Positions 7,982-16,667 of a DNA stretch of 64,000 bases are shown in pieces. Position 1 is the stretch's first letter; every line of letters starts with the position of its first letter. The notes under the pieces are model-generated. The model saw only the letters and a list, made by a program, of their open reading frames with translations, was not told where the DNA came from and searched no databases. A program made the position numbers and the translations under genes. Origin of the DNA: Candidatus Obscuribacterales bacterium (GTDB lineage Bacteria > Cyanobacteriota > Vampirovibrionia > Obscuribacterales > Obscuribacteraceae); the NCBI GenBank assembly GCA_021732025.1, contig JAKFVU010000050.1:1-64000 (forward strand), written 5' to 3'.

Positions 7982-9475
7982 ATGAGCCCTAAAAGACGTT
8001 TCGGGATGCTCGTTTTTATGGGTTTGTCTCTTTCGCTATCGCCATTCACCTGTGTGTTTGCTGCCAGCGAGGTTTCATCCCTTCAAAACCAGCCTCTAAA
8101 AAGTAACCAGCCAGACTGGCTGACTCATGCCACGGCCGCTTGCCTGATGTGGCGACAAGCAAATTTGTACGAGGCTATTCGTGAAGGAAAAGAAGCGTGT
8201 CGGCTAGCCCCAGACAATGAAATTGTATTGATGAATCTTGGTCTGATGTTGCAGTCAACCGAGGAATATGACGCAGCTTTGGCCTGCTATGAAAAAGCGG
8301 GGCGGATTGACCCTGGTCACTATCTTCCGTACCTGGGCACAGCTCGCTGCTGGATCATGAAAGGCGATGAGGCAAAAGGCATCGAAATTCTCAAGAACAT
8401 GAGTAGCAGGAAGGATGCGGGCTTCGACTGGTACTACATGGCCGCACAGACTTGCCTGAAAATCAAACAGAATGCTCTTGCAGAGACTTTGATTAAAAGT
8501 GCGCTGAACATAGCAAAAACTCCTGATCAACTCTCTAGTGCTCGCAATTCTCTATTTCTGATTGATCTGCGTGAAAATAGAGTTGACGAGGCCAGAGAAC
8601 TATACAAAAAAGTTTTTTCTGAGTATCCACCTAAAGATGCCGAAATTTATGTGCGCGCTGCAGCGGCACTGCTGAACGCTAACGATACTGTCAGGGGTAA
8701 AGAGCTTTTAAGCTGCGCGTTAAACAATCTCAAGGTTAAGCAAGACTCGAAAGCTTTCTTTCTCCTTGGCCGAATCTTTCAAGACAAGGCTCGTGAATCA
8801 TCTGCCAAACAGGTTAAGGCTTGCTGGCTTGAGGCCGCCAGTAGTGCCTACACTCAGGCTATCGTAATGGCTCCCAAAACAGCTGAAAGTCTTTTGGCAC
8901 GTGCAGACGTCTACATGCAGGATGGAAAGCTGAGTGAGATGATTGCCGATTTACAGACGGCTAAAGAAGTGAGCAAAGCAGATCCGCTGCCTGAGTTTGT
9001 TCTCGACAATTTTGTAGAAGACAGCAGTGCAAAAAATATCCGATTGAAGTCTTCTAAAATTGTAAAAGCGAAAGTGTCTATAGTCGGTTTGAGTTGCGAT
9101 TGTCATCTCTCCAAATTGGTAGGCACCATACGAAACATAAAAGGCGTGGCTTGCGTCAGCGCCAGCGGTAGAAAGGTGTTTTCGGGGGAAATAATCTACT
9201 CTCCTTCGGTTATTTCAATGGATGATTTGATCTCAAAAACTCGCACTGAATTCTTCAAAGTGCTACCACCAAAAAAATCTGAGGAGCCACTCACTATTAA
9301 GGTGCTGCAAGAAGAGTCTGTCAGCCTTCCCGATGTCTTCAAGCATACCTGCGACACCAGGTTTGGGCCAGTGCTGCCGTTTCAAGAGTCACTGGTTGAT
9401 TATTACAATCGGTTCAATGATATTCAATTGACTGTTCCAAAAAGCGCTGCCGCTGATGGAAGCGGAGAAAGTTAG
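7982..9475 (+). CDS. Exported TPR protein with a C-terminal HMA-like domain (CxC)
   Basis: The protein has 497 residues. A signal peptide (about 1-27) precedes several TPR units (about 45-330; clear ones include NEIVLMNLGLMLQSTEEYDA). Residues about 362-425 look like a ferredoxin-like heavy-metal-associated domain: strand VSIVGLSCDC, helix HLSKLVGTIRNIKGV, strands ACVSASG and GEIIYSPSVISMDDLI. The usual GMTCxxC loop is shortened to Cys372-Asp-Cys374. HMA domains bind Cu or Zn or mediate protein contacts; whether this CxC form binds metal is not known. A TPR-HMA fusion outside the cytoplasm is unusual. The C-terminal 60 residues are unassigned. Confidence 0.7.
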   Translation: MSPKRRFGMLVFMGLSLSLSPFTCVFAASEVSSLQNQPLKSNQPDWLTHATAACLMWRQANLYEAIREGKEACRLAPDNEIVLMNLGLMLQSTEEYDAALACYEKAGRIDPGHYLPYLGTARCWIMKGDEAKGIEILKNMSSRKDAGFDWYYMAAQTCLKIKQNALAETLIKSALNIAKTPDQLSSARNSLFLIDLRENRVDEARELYKKVFSEYPPKDAEIYVRAAAALLNANDTVRGKELLSCALNNLKVKQDSKAFFLLGRIFQDKARESSAKQVKACWLEAASSAYTQAIVMAPKTAESLLARADVYMQDGKLSEMIADLQTAKEVSKADPLPEFVLDNFVEDSSAKNIRLKSSKIVKAKVSIVGLSCDCHLSKLVGTIRNIKGVACVSASGRKVFSGEIIYSPSVISMDDLISKTRTEFFKVLPPKKSEEPLTIKVLQEESVSLPDVFKHTCDTRFGPVLPFQESLVDYYNRFNDIQLTVPKSAAADGSGES

Positions 9476-9518
9476 TCTGCCATGAAAGCACCAAGTGCGC
9501 GTGTGCGCGGATAAGCGC

Positions 9519-11144
9519 TTACGACAAATACAGCTTGAGCACGTCGTAAACACTTTGCTCTAAAGCAGCTCTTTCTGACGGTCTAGCTGCCAATGCTTCG
9601 AGGTCAGATGTAATCTGCTTTCTGTTACCTGGATACAAAATCGCCGCATATTGAATCTCGCGAGAGCCATCTGGTGCTCTGCCCTTTTCGATTCCGTGAA
9701 GAAGCTCGGCGATGTCTTCTCTCATGGGCTCAATACTGCTAAGTGTTCTTCCTCCGCCTCTTTTGGCGGGTTTCAGTTTGGTATTGGTTTTGGAATTGGT
9801 CTTCTTGGCGGCGGCTTTGGTGTCTTCATCCACTTGATATTTAGCGTCGAACAGAAGCACCATAGGTGATTTTTCTGGAGCATAAATGGCGATGGCAATG
9901 GCCGGTGGCAGCTCAAGATTACCCAGAGCAAGGCGCGGCGTACCAGTTTTCCATGGGAAGATACTGACGACCTTACCTGTAATTGGGCAGGACAATTTGA
10001 TTCCAGCCTCACCCTCTTTCATTACTGGAAGAAAGAGTCCTTTATGGTCTCTCTGGAACCATGGATGGCTGACACTGCGATAGCCTAAATCAATACACAC
10101 TTGCAGTAAAACGCTTATGACGGTGAGGTTTGCCCAGCGTTGATAGAGATACGGAAACTTCTTCAAGGGGTCGTCTAGTGCTGGTTCTTCCAGTCTGACT
10201 GATGATTGTTTGAAGAGCGATAGATAGCCCTCTAAAACGGCTCTGTAAGCAGGATTTTTCAGAAGCACCATTGTCACCCTGCCACCAGAAACAAATGGAT
10301 TTCTGACTTCTCTCAAAAAAAATGCGCGGGTGCAGGCCAAGCGAAATTCGCCAATTAGTGAATCTAGTTCTTTAGCAATATATGGTATTGGCTCAGCTTC
10401 TAGTCGTGCTTGAAGCCGAGACATCAGGCTTTGCAAAGCTTGAACGTATGCTTTCACTAAGCGGTTTTCGTAAGTCTCAAAAGAACGCTCAACAGTGACG
10501 TCAAACATTTGCTTCAAGGCACCACTTGGAAAAAGATTACCTGGCATAGAAATTGCTTGTGGCAATTTTGAGATGTCTGGTTTTCTCGCTTGGTTTGCCT
10601 TGCGAAGTTCATGGCGTGGTACCAAAACGTGGTGGCACTCGCGTTGAATAATTGGCAAAAGCTGCAGTATGCCTAGCTTTTCTTTGGTGCCCGAAACTGC
10701 ACGTTGAATTCTAGCAAACTCTTGCTCAATCGATGGCTCGTTGCCCACGGCTAGGTTGGTGTCAGAAAGCCCACCACACTCTTGCAATTGTGAGGTGATT
10801 AATTGAGGCAATCGAACTTTTAAATCTTGAATAATCGAATTGAATTCGGCTTCGGTGAAGAGCTGAGGTACCACCGTGATAATTTTGCGCTCAGTTATTT
10901 CACCGCAAGCTAGAGAAAGCTTGTAATTGCCTGGACCGCAGGCTGGCCAATCGGCACGAGCGCACATGCCAGGATCGCTCATGTTTATAGGAAGTGTAAC
11001 GGTGCCTAACTTTAAGGTAATTGATGGCCAGAGCTCGCGCGGAATAGCAATTGCTATGCCACACCTGCGCCCCTCGACAGGGCCGTGAATAACGGCTCCA
11101 GTTTCAAGAAAGAAACTAATCCTAGAAGAAGGAGACGAGTCCAT
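9519..11144 (-). CDS. DUF2357 protein with PD-(D/E)XK-type nuclease domain (McrC-like partner)
   Basis: The protein has 541 residues. An N-terminal beta-rich region (1-95) is followed by a helical DUF2357-type core with the signature ERSFETYENRLVKAYV (219-234). The C-terminal nuclease-like domain has VLLFDAKYQ, giving the D-x-K pair Asp433/Lys435, followed by a basic insert (444-468) and the typical end ADI(A/N)-type helix plus AAILYPGN. Such proteins pair with McrB-like AAA+ motors as the cutting subunit of type IV-like restriction modules. It overlaps the ATPase gene by 23 bases, so the two are co-translated. DNA or RNA as target cannot be told from sequence. Confidence 0.8.
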   Translation of the reverse strand: MDSSPSSRISFFLETGAVIHGPVEGRRCGIAIAIPRELWPSITLKLGTVTLPINMSDPGMCARADWPACGPGNYKLSLACGEITERKIITVVPQLFTEAEFNSIIQDLKVRLPQLITSQLQECGGLSDTNLAVGNEPSIEQEFARIQRAVSGTKEKLGILQLLPIIQRECHHVLVPRHELRKANQARKPDISKLPQAISMPGNLFPSGALKQMFDVTVERSFETYENRLVKAYVQALQSLMSRLQARLEAEPIPYIAKELDSLIGEFRLACTRAFFLREVRNPFVSGGRVTMVLLKNPAYRAVLEGYLSLFKQSSVRLEEPALDDPLKKFPYLYQRWANLTVISVLLQVCIDLGYRSVSHPWFQRDHKGLFLPVMKEGEAGIKLSCPITGKVVSIFPWKTGTPRLALGNLELPPAIAIAIYAPEKSPMVLLFDAKYQVDEDTKAAAKKTNSKTNTKLKPAKRGGGRTLSSIEPMREDIAELLHGIEKGRAPDGSREIQYAAILYPGNRKQITSDLEALAARPSERAALEQSVYDVLKLYLS

Positions 11145-12063
11145 AAGTCTGGTAACCGTAACTGAGCTGCTGAATCTTACTATGGCTGCGAGGGAAGCGG
11201 TTTGTGGTTACATCATTGAGTCTTTGCAGCATGACACCAAGTCTGATGTCAGTACCTTTTACCCGTGGCAGAATTTTCTGGATGATCTGATCGTCAACCG
11301 CTTCTTCCCATGGCATGCCGATGCGAACAGCTTCATCAACGTAGCGATTAACTTCGTCGATAATACGAATCGAAAACGGTGATACATCAGCAACAGCATC
11401 CCATATTGCCATCAATACTTCTCGTAGCTCTGGCCGTTCGATGCGCGAAGCGATCTCTTCTCTATGGTGTGTCACTTCAATTACTTGAGCGCGGTCATAA
11501 ATTTTATCGGCAAAACCTTGAGTTGTTTCATCGACGTTTACTGTGCCGATAAAGAACAGGTTGGGAGTCAAGTCGACCACATCAGGGCCAAACATGGTCA
11601 CTTGGGCGTGGCCAAAACTGGTGAGAACTTCCATGCCCGACAAGAACTTGGCAAAGTAGTATTCAACTCGTGCCAGATTCATTTCATCCAGTACCAGGTG
11701 GAAGGGCTGGGGTTCTTTTCCTACGGCAATTGCCGATTCGTATGCCCTAGATGCCTGTCTGAGAAAGAGGCTGAAGTCGGTGTCGTAGTACTGTTTGCTG
11801 AGGGGGTTGTAGTAGCCCAAGAGGTCTTCGTTTGTCGTCCAGTTTGGCGCTACGGCCACGAGGCGATACTGTGCATCGACAGCATTGGCGTACATGCGCG
11901 TGAGCAGGGTCTTACCGCTACCGCTTCCGCCGCATAGAATGACAAATCTACGGGTTTTCAAGGAAAGGTGATAGCGCCTTAAAAGGTCGGAGCTATAAAC
12001 TGCGCCGGAAGCATCGATTGCTGCGCGAATCGACTCGAAATCAGGTTCTATGTATGAATCCAT
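11122..12063 (-). CDS. McrB-like AAA+ NTPase
   Basis: The protein has 313 residues and a single AAA+ module. Walker A is GGSGSGKT (45-52). Walker B with the McrB-type extension is LVLDEMNLARVEYYFAKFLSGME (124-146). Sensor 1 lies in FFIGTVNVDETTQGF (170-184), followed by the arginine-containing KIYDRAQV. The 'DEMNLARVEYYF' string is diagnostic for the McrB branch of AAA+ proteins, in which NTP hydrolysis drives a nuclease partner. The canonical McrB GTP-specificity motif MNxxDR is replaced by VNVDET, so ATP use is possible. There is no N-terminal target-recognition domain: the motif begins about 40 residues in, so recognition must come from a partner. No Shine-Dalgarno precedes the ATG. Confidence 0.88.
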   Translation of the reverse strand: MDSYIEPDFESIRAAIDASGAVYSSDLLRRYHLSLKTRRFVILCGGSGSGKTLLTRMYANAVDAQYRLVAVAPNWTTNEDLLGYYNPLSKQYYDTDFSLFLRQASRAYESAIAVGKEPQPFHLVLDEMNLARVEYYFAKFLSGMEVLTSFGHAQVTMFGPDVVDLTPNLFFIGTVNVDETTQGFADKIYDRAQVIEVTHHREEIASRIERPELREVLMAIWDAVADVSPFSIRIIDEVNRYVDEAVRIGMPWEEAVDDQIIQKILPRVKGTDIRLGVMLQRLNDVTTNRFPRSHSKIQQLSYGYQTYGLVSFF

Positions 12064-12229
12064 GTGTTGTAATGCGCACTATAAAGGGGTAGTGACTACA
12101 GCCCCGAAGGGAGCTGATAGAGTATCACGGCCTATTATTGGGGGCAAGGCCGCACAGCGCTAAAACCAGTTAAATTGGAGCTTTGCTCCTTGCTGGTTAG
12201 TTCGCTTTGCTAAACGGATGCCATTTCAT
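12064..12229 (-). promoter_or_regulatory. Structured leader between the Y RNA and the McrB-like gene
   Basis: The transcript strand holds four consecutive hairpins. (1) AACCAG 12198-12193 pairs with CTGGTT 12169-12164, enclosing GGAGC/GCTCC. (2) CGGCC 12152-12148 pairs with GGCCG 12132-12128. (3) CAGCTCC/GGGGCTG spans 12116-12099 with a 4-base loop. (4) CACTA 12094-12090 pairs with TAGTG 12081-12077. The bases just before the ATG (GCGCATTACAACAC) contain no Shine-Dalgarno sequence. The region could control translation of the ATPase-nuclease pair or be another small RNA; no homology to a known riboswitch is claimed. Confidence 0.5.
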
Positions 12230-12374
12230 AAAAAGGTGCCGGATAAGTTTTGGAGCAGGCGTTTTTCAATTGCTCTAACACTGAGCTACAAAGAATCTGT
12301 TGCCAAATTCTTTGACAGGAATTAAACCTGTGACCTATTGACCATTGATAACCTGTTTCCTTCGACCCGGCTTA
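12230..12374 (-). ncRNA. yrlA: Bacterial Y RNA (YrlA-like) with circularly permuted tRNA mimic
   Basis: It starts within about 10 bases of the rsr stop codon. The ends form a stem: GCCGG 12371-12367 with CCGGC 12242-12238, extended by G-U and U-A pairs. The inner strand GUCGAAGG and the 3' ACUUAUCCGGC resemble the Ro-binding lower stem of vertebrate Y RNAs. The rest folds as a tRNA body in permuted order. The T arm is ACAGG-TTTAATT-CCTGT (12331-12315). The acceptor 3' strand CAAAGAAT (12314-12307) and acceptor 5' strand ATTCTTTG (12296-12289) form 8 perfect pairs closed by a 10-base loop. Then comes TA (positions 8-9) and a D arm GCTC-AGTGTTA-GAGC (12286-12272). The anticodon arm is replaced by the Ro stem. 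A T5 run (12234-12230) ends it. This is the published YrlA layout. Confidence 0.92.
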
Positions 12375-12378
12375 CCGA

Positions 12379-13959
12379 TTATAGCTCACCTCGAATGAAC
12401 TGCGAAATTATTTCTGGAGTGTTGGTATCGAAACCGACAACATTGAGCATGCGATTGTCAGTGCAATCAGCCAATGACACTTTGTTTGCCGCCATAGCAA
12501 CAGTAACAAGTTTGGCTTCGATGCCCATAACTTGGCGGTAACTATCTAGTGCCTGCACTGGATGCTCGTTGCCATACCAAGTTTCAGAGTCGGTATAGAC
12601 AACAAACACATCTACAGGAACTTTATTTTCGCGCGCCCATTTGATTGGAATAGAACAGTCGGTGCCACCGCCACCAGTGCGTGACATAATGCCCACCACA
12701 TCGTCGAGCCTTTGATTTGCGCTCAAGGCTAGAGGATAGGCCGAAACATCGAAGGCCACAAAAGTTGGATTGCTCTCAACCTTAGCAGTAGCTAAAGCCA
12801 TGGCACCACAGGCTTCGCGAGCACTCAGGCCGGCGATACCATTTACATGCATTCCGGCCATAGAGCCAGATACGTCAAGGCCAAGACAAAGTCTTTTGCC
12901 GCTTGGTGTGATTGATTTGAATGAGCTGTAAAAACTATCATTCAAAGCATCAATGATAGCTGGGCTCGGTATCCAACTTCCTGAACCACGTACCCCATGA
13001 CCGCTGCGATATACAACTAACGCAGCAAGCAGTTTGAGTGGATGCATCAGTGATTTTTCGAGAGCCACTTTGTCTTTCAATCGATCGCTGACGAGTTTAA
13101 GCGTGTCAGGATTTTTAACTGTGAGAACTCCCGACTTAGAAAGATTGCCAACATTGCGCACCAGCCATTCTAGGCCGGCGTGCTCAGTCAGAGCCTTATA
13201 TACTGCTGGACCGCGCAGTTCTGGCGGCACAAGTTCTATAGGCAAACGAAATTGGTCGACAATCTTTGCGGCAGCTGCATCATCGAGACCTTGTTCTCGA
13301 AGTTTTTGGAAGGGAATGATAGTTGGGTTTTCCACGCCTTCAGTTGACCCATTAACAGCAAATTTGAAAAGCAAGTCACGTGCCTTATCGTCTGTTTTTG
13401 CGTGTGAGAGGCGCAGTAAGTCTCTGTGACACCAGCCGTTGCGTTGCTGATACTTAGTTAGCTGCAGCGCCAAGCGGTCAATCGGCATGCTTGTATACCA
13501 ATTGGCTACGGCGCGCCTCAAGCCGCGACCCCAGCCGCGAAACGATTGAGCGTAGTCAGTGAAAGTAAACAGGTGAGTGGCAGTGCGTGCAACCAGGGGC
13601 AGTGCTGCCAATGCGGCTGCTTTCCCTTCAGCATCGGCGTGACCTGCCACCATTGCTAGAGCGAAAAGGCAAGCGTCGTTTTTTGCCGAACGGCCAGATT
13701 TTGAGATTGAAACTATCTCTTCGACTACTTTCAAAGGCTCGACTAAAATCAGTCGCATAACAGCCTGAGCGTTATCTACCGTCAATTTAGACTCACCAAC
13801 ATAATAGGTGCCACCTTCACTGCCGAGCACAAGAAAACGGCGCAACATTGTCCAGTCGTCTACAGCAAAGCTGAGACCACCAGCATTATTTGGTACCAGA
13901 TCGGGGGCTGGCAGAGTTTTCTTTTTACGGGTAAAGAAGTGCAGATTTAGTTTCGACAT
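12379..13959 (-). CDS. rsr: Ro60-family TROVE domain RNA-binding protein (Rsr)
   Basis: The protein has 526 residues from ATG 13959. An in-frame ATG 27 bases upstream exists, but the GAGAGG before 13959 and the family-typical MSK start favour the shorter form. The TROVE ring (about 25-350) contains the hallmark DDWTMLRRFLVLGSEGGTYY and WGRGLRRAVANWY. The C-terminal vWA-like domain has a MIDAS-type DVSGSMAG and YTDSETW. Ro60 orthologs bind Y RNAs and 3' ends of defective or structured RNAs; in Deinococcus a Y RNA tethers Rsr to PNPase for RNA decay. A matching Y RNA follows directly, then an McrB-like ATPase and a nuclease on the same strand. This is one of the safest calls in the window. Confidence 0.95.
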   Translation of the reverse strand: MSKLNLHFFTRKKKTLPAPDLVPNNAGGLSFAVDDWTMLRRFLVLGSEGGTYYVGESKLTVDNAQAVMRLILVEPLKVVEEIVSISKSGRSAKNDACLFALAMVAGHADAEGKAAALAALPLVARTATHLFTFTDYAQSFRGWGRGLRRAVANWYTSMPIDRLALQLTKYQQRNGWCHRDLLRLSHAKTDDKARDLLFKFAVNGSTEGVENPTIIPFQKLREQGLDDAAAAKIVDQFRLPIELVPPELRGPAVYKALTEHAGLEWLVRNVGNLSKSGVLTVKNPDTLKLVSDRLKDKVALEKSLMHPLKLLAALVVYRSGHGVRGSGSWIPSPAIIDALNDSFYSSFKSITPSGKRLCLGLDVSGSMAGMHVNGIAGLSAREACGAMALATAKVESNPTFVAFDVSAYPLALSANQRLDDVVGIMSRTGGGGTDCSIPIKWARENKVPVDVFVVYTDSETWYGNEHPVQALDSYRQVMGIEAKLVTVAMAANKVSLADCTDNRMLNVVGFDTNTPEIISQFIRGEL

Positions 13960-14069
13960 TAAAATCACCCTCTCGCGGGGTGCCACCTGAATATAAGGGC
14001 AAGATTTCTATATTAGCTGCCGCTCATTATGTTGGCAAGAGTTTGTTGCTAACGAGTAAGATTGTAGAT

Positions 14070-14348
14070 ATGAAAGTTTCATTGTCCACACTTATTGGCT
14101 TGGCGTGCGCATGGAGCGGCACCGTATCTTCACTATTTTCACTATATCTAGCGGGCTTAGTCGGGTATTGCTATTGGATGATGTCCGTTGACAGCGGGCC
14201 TGACCGTTTCTGGAACTGCGGAGTTCTAATATATGGCGTTCAGTTTCTAGTTGTCTCTATTTTCGCGCTTCTTGCTTTTGTTTCAGCCTCGTTTCTGTTG
14301 AGGCGACCATGGTGGAGAACGCCGTTCTATCTCTGCGAAAAAGACTGA
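14070..14348 (+). CDS. Small membrane protein of unknown function
   Basis: The protein has 92 residues from ATG 14070; a longer frame back to 13980 begins next to the divergent rsr start and adds a non-hydrophobic stretch. Two hydrophobic segments are clear (about 5-30, STLIGLACAWSGTVSS, and about 45-72, VLIYGVQFLVVSIFALLAFV), joined by a short acidic loop. The C-terminus is basic and Trp-rich (RRPWWRTPF). No family is recognised. The Shine-Dalgarno is weak. It sits divergently from rsr, so a link with the Ro locus is possible but unsupported. Confidence 0.45.
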   Translation: MKVSLSTLIGLACAWSGTVSSLFSLYLAGLVGYCYWMMSVDSGPDRFWNCGVLIYGVQFLVVSIFALLAFVSASFLLRRPWWRTPFYLCEKD

Positions 14349-14380
14349 TCCTTTTCTTCTTGAACCGTCTGCATTTCCGT

Positions 14381-15070
14381 TCAATGACTCGGTATGTACC
14401 TCGGGATTTGAGAGCTTTTGAATCTGGAATTAAGTCTTCCGGCCATATCTAAATCGCGAAGAGCACCGGTGCGGTCACCTGTCCGAGCAAGAAGTCTAGA
14501 ACGTCGATAGTAGGTCCAAGCATTTTCTGGCGCTAAGGAAATTGCCCTCTGGGCGTCTTCGAGAGCACCGGGCGTGTTTCCGAGATCAAGGCGAACATCA
14601 CCTCGGCTCATATAGAAACTATAGTCAGTGGGACAAAGTTTGATAGCGGCGTCAAAGTCTTTGAGCGCTCCGTGCTTTTCTCCAAGTGAATCCTTGGCGG
14701 CACCACGACCCCAGTAACTTGAATAATTCTTGGGATTTATTGAAATGCTCTTGTCAAAATCATCAATTGCTTTCTGAAATTTGCGCTTTATCAAGAGTGC
14801 TGTTCCTCTAGCTTCGTATGCAGAAGAATTTTTCGGGTCGAGTTTCAGCACTTGGTTATAACATTCAATTGAGCCGTCGATGTCACAGGATATTCCTCGC
14901 TTTTGCGCTTCTCTAAAGTATTTGGCGGCTTTCTCGTCGACTGGACAATGAGCGAAAGGGGAGGGTGACAGCCTTACTGGGGCACCGATGAGTTTGCCTG
15001 CGTGCGCGTAGCTTGTAGTAAATGAGACTACAGTGCACAGTGAAAATGACAGCCAGAGAAAGTGTTTCAT
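14381..15070 (-). CDS. Secreted TPR protein
   Basis: The protein has 229 residues from ATG 15070, chosen because it begins a good signal peptide (MKHFLWLSFSLCTVVSF, cleavage near AHA). Four or more canonical TPRs follow (about 45-205). Each has the alternation of a helix-A Gly/Tyr and a helix-B 'ALxDFxxAIxLxP' pattern, for example KAIDDFDKSISINPKN and GALKDFDAAIKLCPTD. It probably acts as a protein-interaction scaffold in the periplasm or on the surface. No partner is evident from the neighbours; the aceA terminator separates it from the glyoxylate genes. Confidence 0.85.
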   Translation of the reverse strand: MKHFLWLSFSLCTVVSFTTSYAHAGKLIGAPVRLSPSPFAHCPVDEKAAKYFREAQKRGISCDIDGSIECYNQVLKLDPKNSSAYEARGTALLIKRKFQKAIDDFDKSISINPKNYSSYWGRGAAKDSLGEKHGALKDFDAAIKLCPTDYSFYMSRGDVRLDLGNTPGALEDAQRAISLAPENAWTYYRRSRLLARTGDRTGALRDLDMAGRLNSRFKSSQIPRYIPSH

Positions 15071-15130
15071 AAAGCGACAGTAGCTGAGTTTGGGGCAGAA
15101 TACTATGGGAGAAGCCACAATAATCTCCGA

Positions 15131-15164
15131 ACAAGAAAGCCCAGTTCATAATCTGAACCGGGCT
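15131..15164 (-). terminator. Rho-independent terminator after aceA
   Basis: On the minus strand, AGCCC-x-GTTC pairs with GAAC-x-GGGCT (15164-15138, one mismatch, 7-base loop), followed by TTTCTTGTT. It lies about 50 bases past the aceA stop. Confidence 0.65.
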
Positions 15165-15216
15165 CTCTTCCGAATCGACCGAGTGAGACTTAGTCGTATT
15201 ATTTATCCAGAAATCT

Positions 15217-16599
15217 CTATGCCAGTGCTGGTACAAGGTCGCTAACTTCTACCATCTCATTCACTTGAACAACTTCTTTGGATGGCGCTACTTCGTTTAC
15301 TTGAAACTGCTCTTCTTCAGTTGAGCCCTTCAGCGCACCAGTGGAGGCTTTGCCACCAGATACTGCCATGAGTACTTGGTCAAAGTAGCCAGTGCCAACT
15401 TCGCGTTGGTGTCTAACTGCGGTATATCCCAAATCTTCGCTGGCAAATTCTTGCTCTTGCAGCTCGACATAAGCTGACATGCCTTTGCGAGCAAACGCAT
15501 GAGCCAGTTTGAAGGCGCTCATGTTGGTGGCATGCCATCCAGCCAGTGTGATGAACTGGAAGACATAACCTAATGCACCCAACTGTTCGTTGAATGAAGC
15601 AATGGTTGTGTCGTCAAGGTGATTTTTCCAGTTGAACGATGGTGAGCAGTTGTAGGCTAAAAGCTTACCGGGGAATTGAGCATGAATGGCTTCTGCAAAT
15701 TGTTTTGCTTCTTCTAGATCGGGTTTTGAAGTTTCATACCAGAGAACATCGGCATATGGCGCGTAAGCAAGACCGCGAGCGATGACTGGCTCGATGCCGT
15801 CTTCAACTTCGAAGTAACCTTCAACTGTGCGCTCGCCTTTGATAAAGCGACGGTCGGCTGGGTCGATGTCTGAAGTCATTAGTGTGGCGCCGAGAGCATC
15901 GGTGCGAGCAACGATAATTGTCGGCACGTCTAGCACATCAGAAGCCAGGCGAGCTGCTGTTAGTGTGCGGATAAATTGTGCTGTTGGCACCAAAACTTTG
16001 CCACCAAGGTGACCACATTTCTTCTCAGAGGCTAGTTGGTCTTCAAAGTGAACACCGCTAGCGCCGGCTTCTATCATGCTTTTCATTAGTTCGAAGGCAT
16101 GCACTGGGCCACCAAAACCCGCTTCAGCATCAGCCATGATTGGTACGTACCAATCGATTTCGTTTTTACCTTCGCTGACATCAATTTGGTCTGCACGCAT
16201 CAAAGCATTGTTCAAGCGTTTCACCAATTCTGGTGCGCTATTTGATGGATAGAGGCTTTGATCAGGATAGGTTTGTTTGGATGAATTGGCATCGGCAGCG
16301 ACTTGCCAGCCGCTTAGATAGATTGACTTAAGACCAGCTCGCACCATTTGTACTGCTTGTGAGCCATTCATGGCGCCAAGAGCTACTGTGTAGGCTTCTG
16401 TGTTTAGTGTCTGCCAAAAGCGCTCAGCACCTACTTTTGCTAGGGTGTGTTCAACTTTAATTGAAGTTCTTAGGCGCACTACTTCTGCTGCGCTGTAGTC
16501 TCTTCTGATGCCACGCCATCTAGCATTTTCGGCCCATGTCTTATTTAGCTCTTCAACTTGTTGGGCAAAGCTTTGAGTGGCGCGTGAAGTAGATTGCAT
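15217..16599 (-). CDS. aceA: Isocitrate lyase
   Basis: The protein has 460 residues. It splits isocitrate to glyoxylate and succinate, the first step of the glyoxylate shunt, in the cytoplasm. The catalytic motif [11 protein letters not shown] with the general-acid Cys is present, as are the metal-site DAEAGFGG and the conserved [10 protein letters not shown]. Length is close to the usual 430-450 with a slightly long C-terminus rich in Glu and Val. It lies 68 bases downstream of malate synthase on the same strand, so aceB-aceA is an operon read away from the operator region at 18267-18364. It allows growth on acetate or fatty acids. Confidence 0.97.
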   Translation of the reverse strand: MQSTSRATQSFAQQVEELNKTWAENARWRGIRRDYSAAEVVRLRTSIKVEHTLAKVGAERFWQTLNTEAYTVALGAMNGSQAVQMVRAGLKSIYLSGWQVAADANSSKQTYPDQSLYPSNSAPELVKRLNNALMRADQIDVSEGKNEIDWYVPIMADAEAGFGGPVHAFELMKSMIEAGASGVHFEDQLASEKKCGHLGGKVLVPTAQFIRTLTAARLASDVLDVPTIIVARTDALGATLMTSDIDPADRRFIKGERTVEGYFEVEDGIEPVIARGLAYAPYADVLWYETSKPDLEEAKQFAEAIHAQFPGKLLAYNCSPSFNWKNHLDDTTIASFNEQLGALGYVFQFITLAGWHATNMSAFKLAHAFARKGMSAYVELQEQEFASEDLGYTAVRHQREVGTGYFDQVLMAVSGGKASTGALKGSTEEEQFQVNEVAPSKEVVQVNEMVEVSDLVPALA

Positions 16600-16667
16600 A
16601 GGGCTGAACCTCAGATTGTGTGTGTGAATTAGACGTGTTGGTTGGATGAGCGATTTAGATGTGCGAT

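Noticed and set aside
12230-12374. Reading the tRNA-like sequence as a functional tRNA gene
   Set aside because: The halves are in permuted order, there is no anticodon arm, and C56 is changed. Position after rsr and the Ro stem identify a Y RNA.
12338-12541. Open frame on the plus strand over the rsr end and Y RNA
   Set aside because: It lies antisense to the Ro gene and to the Y RNA stems; both have strong independent support.
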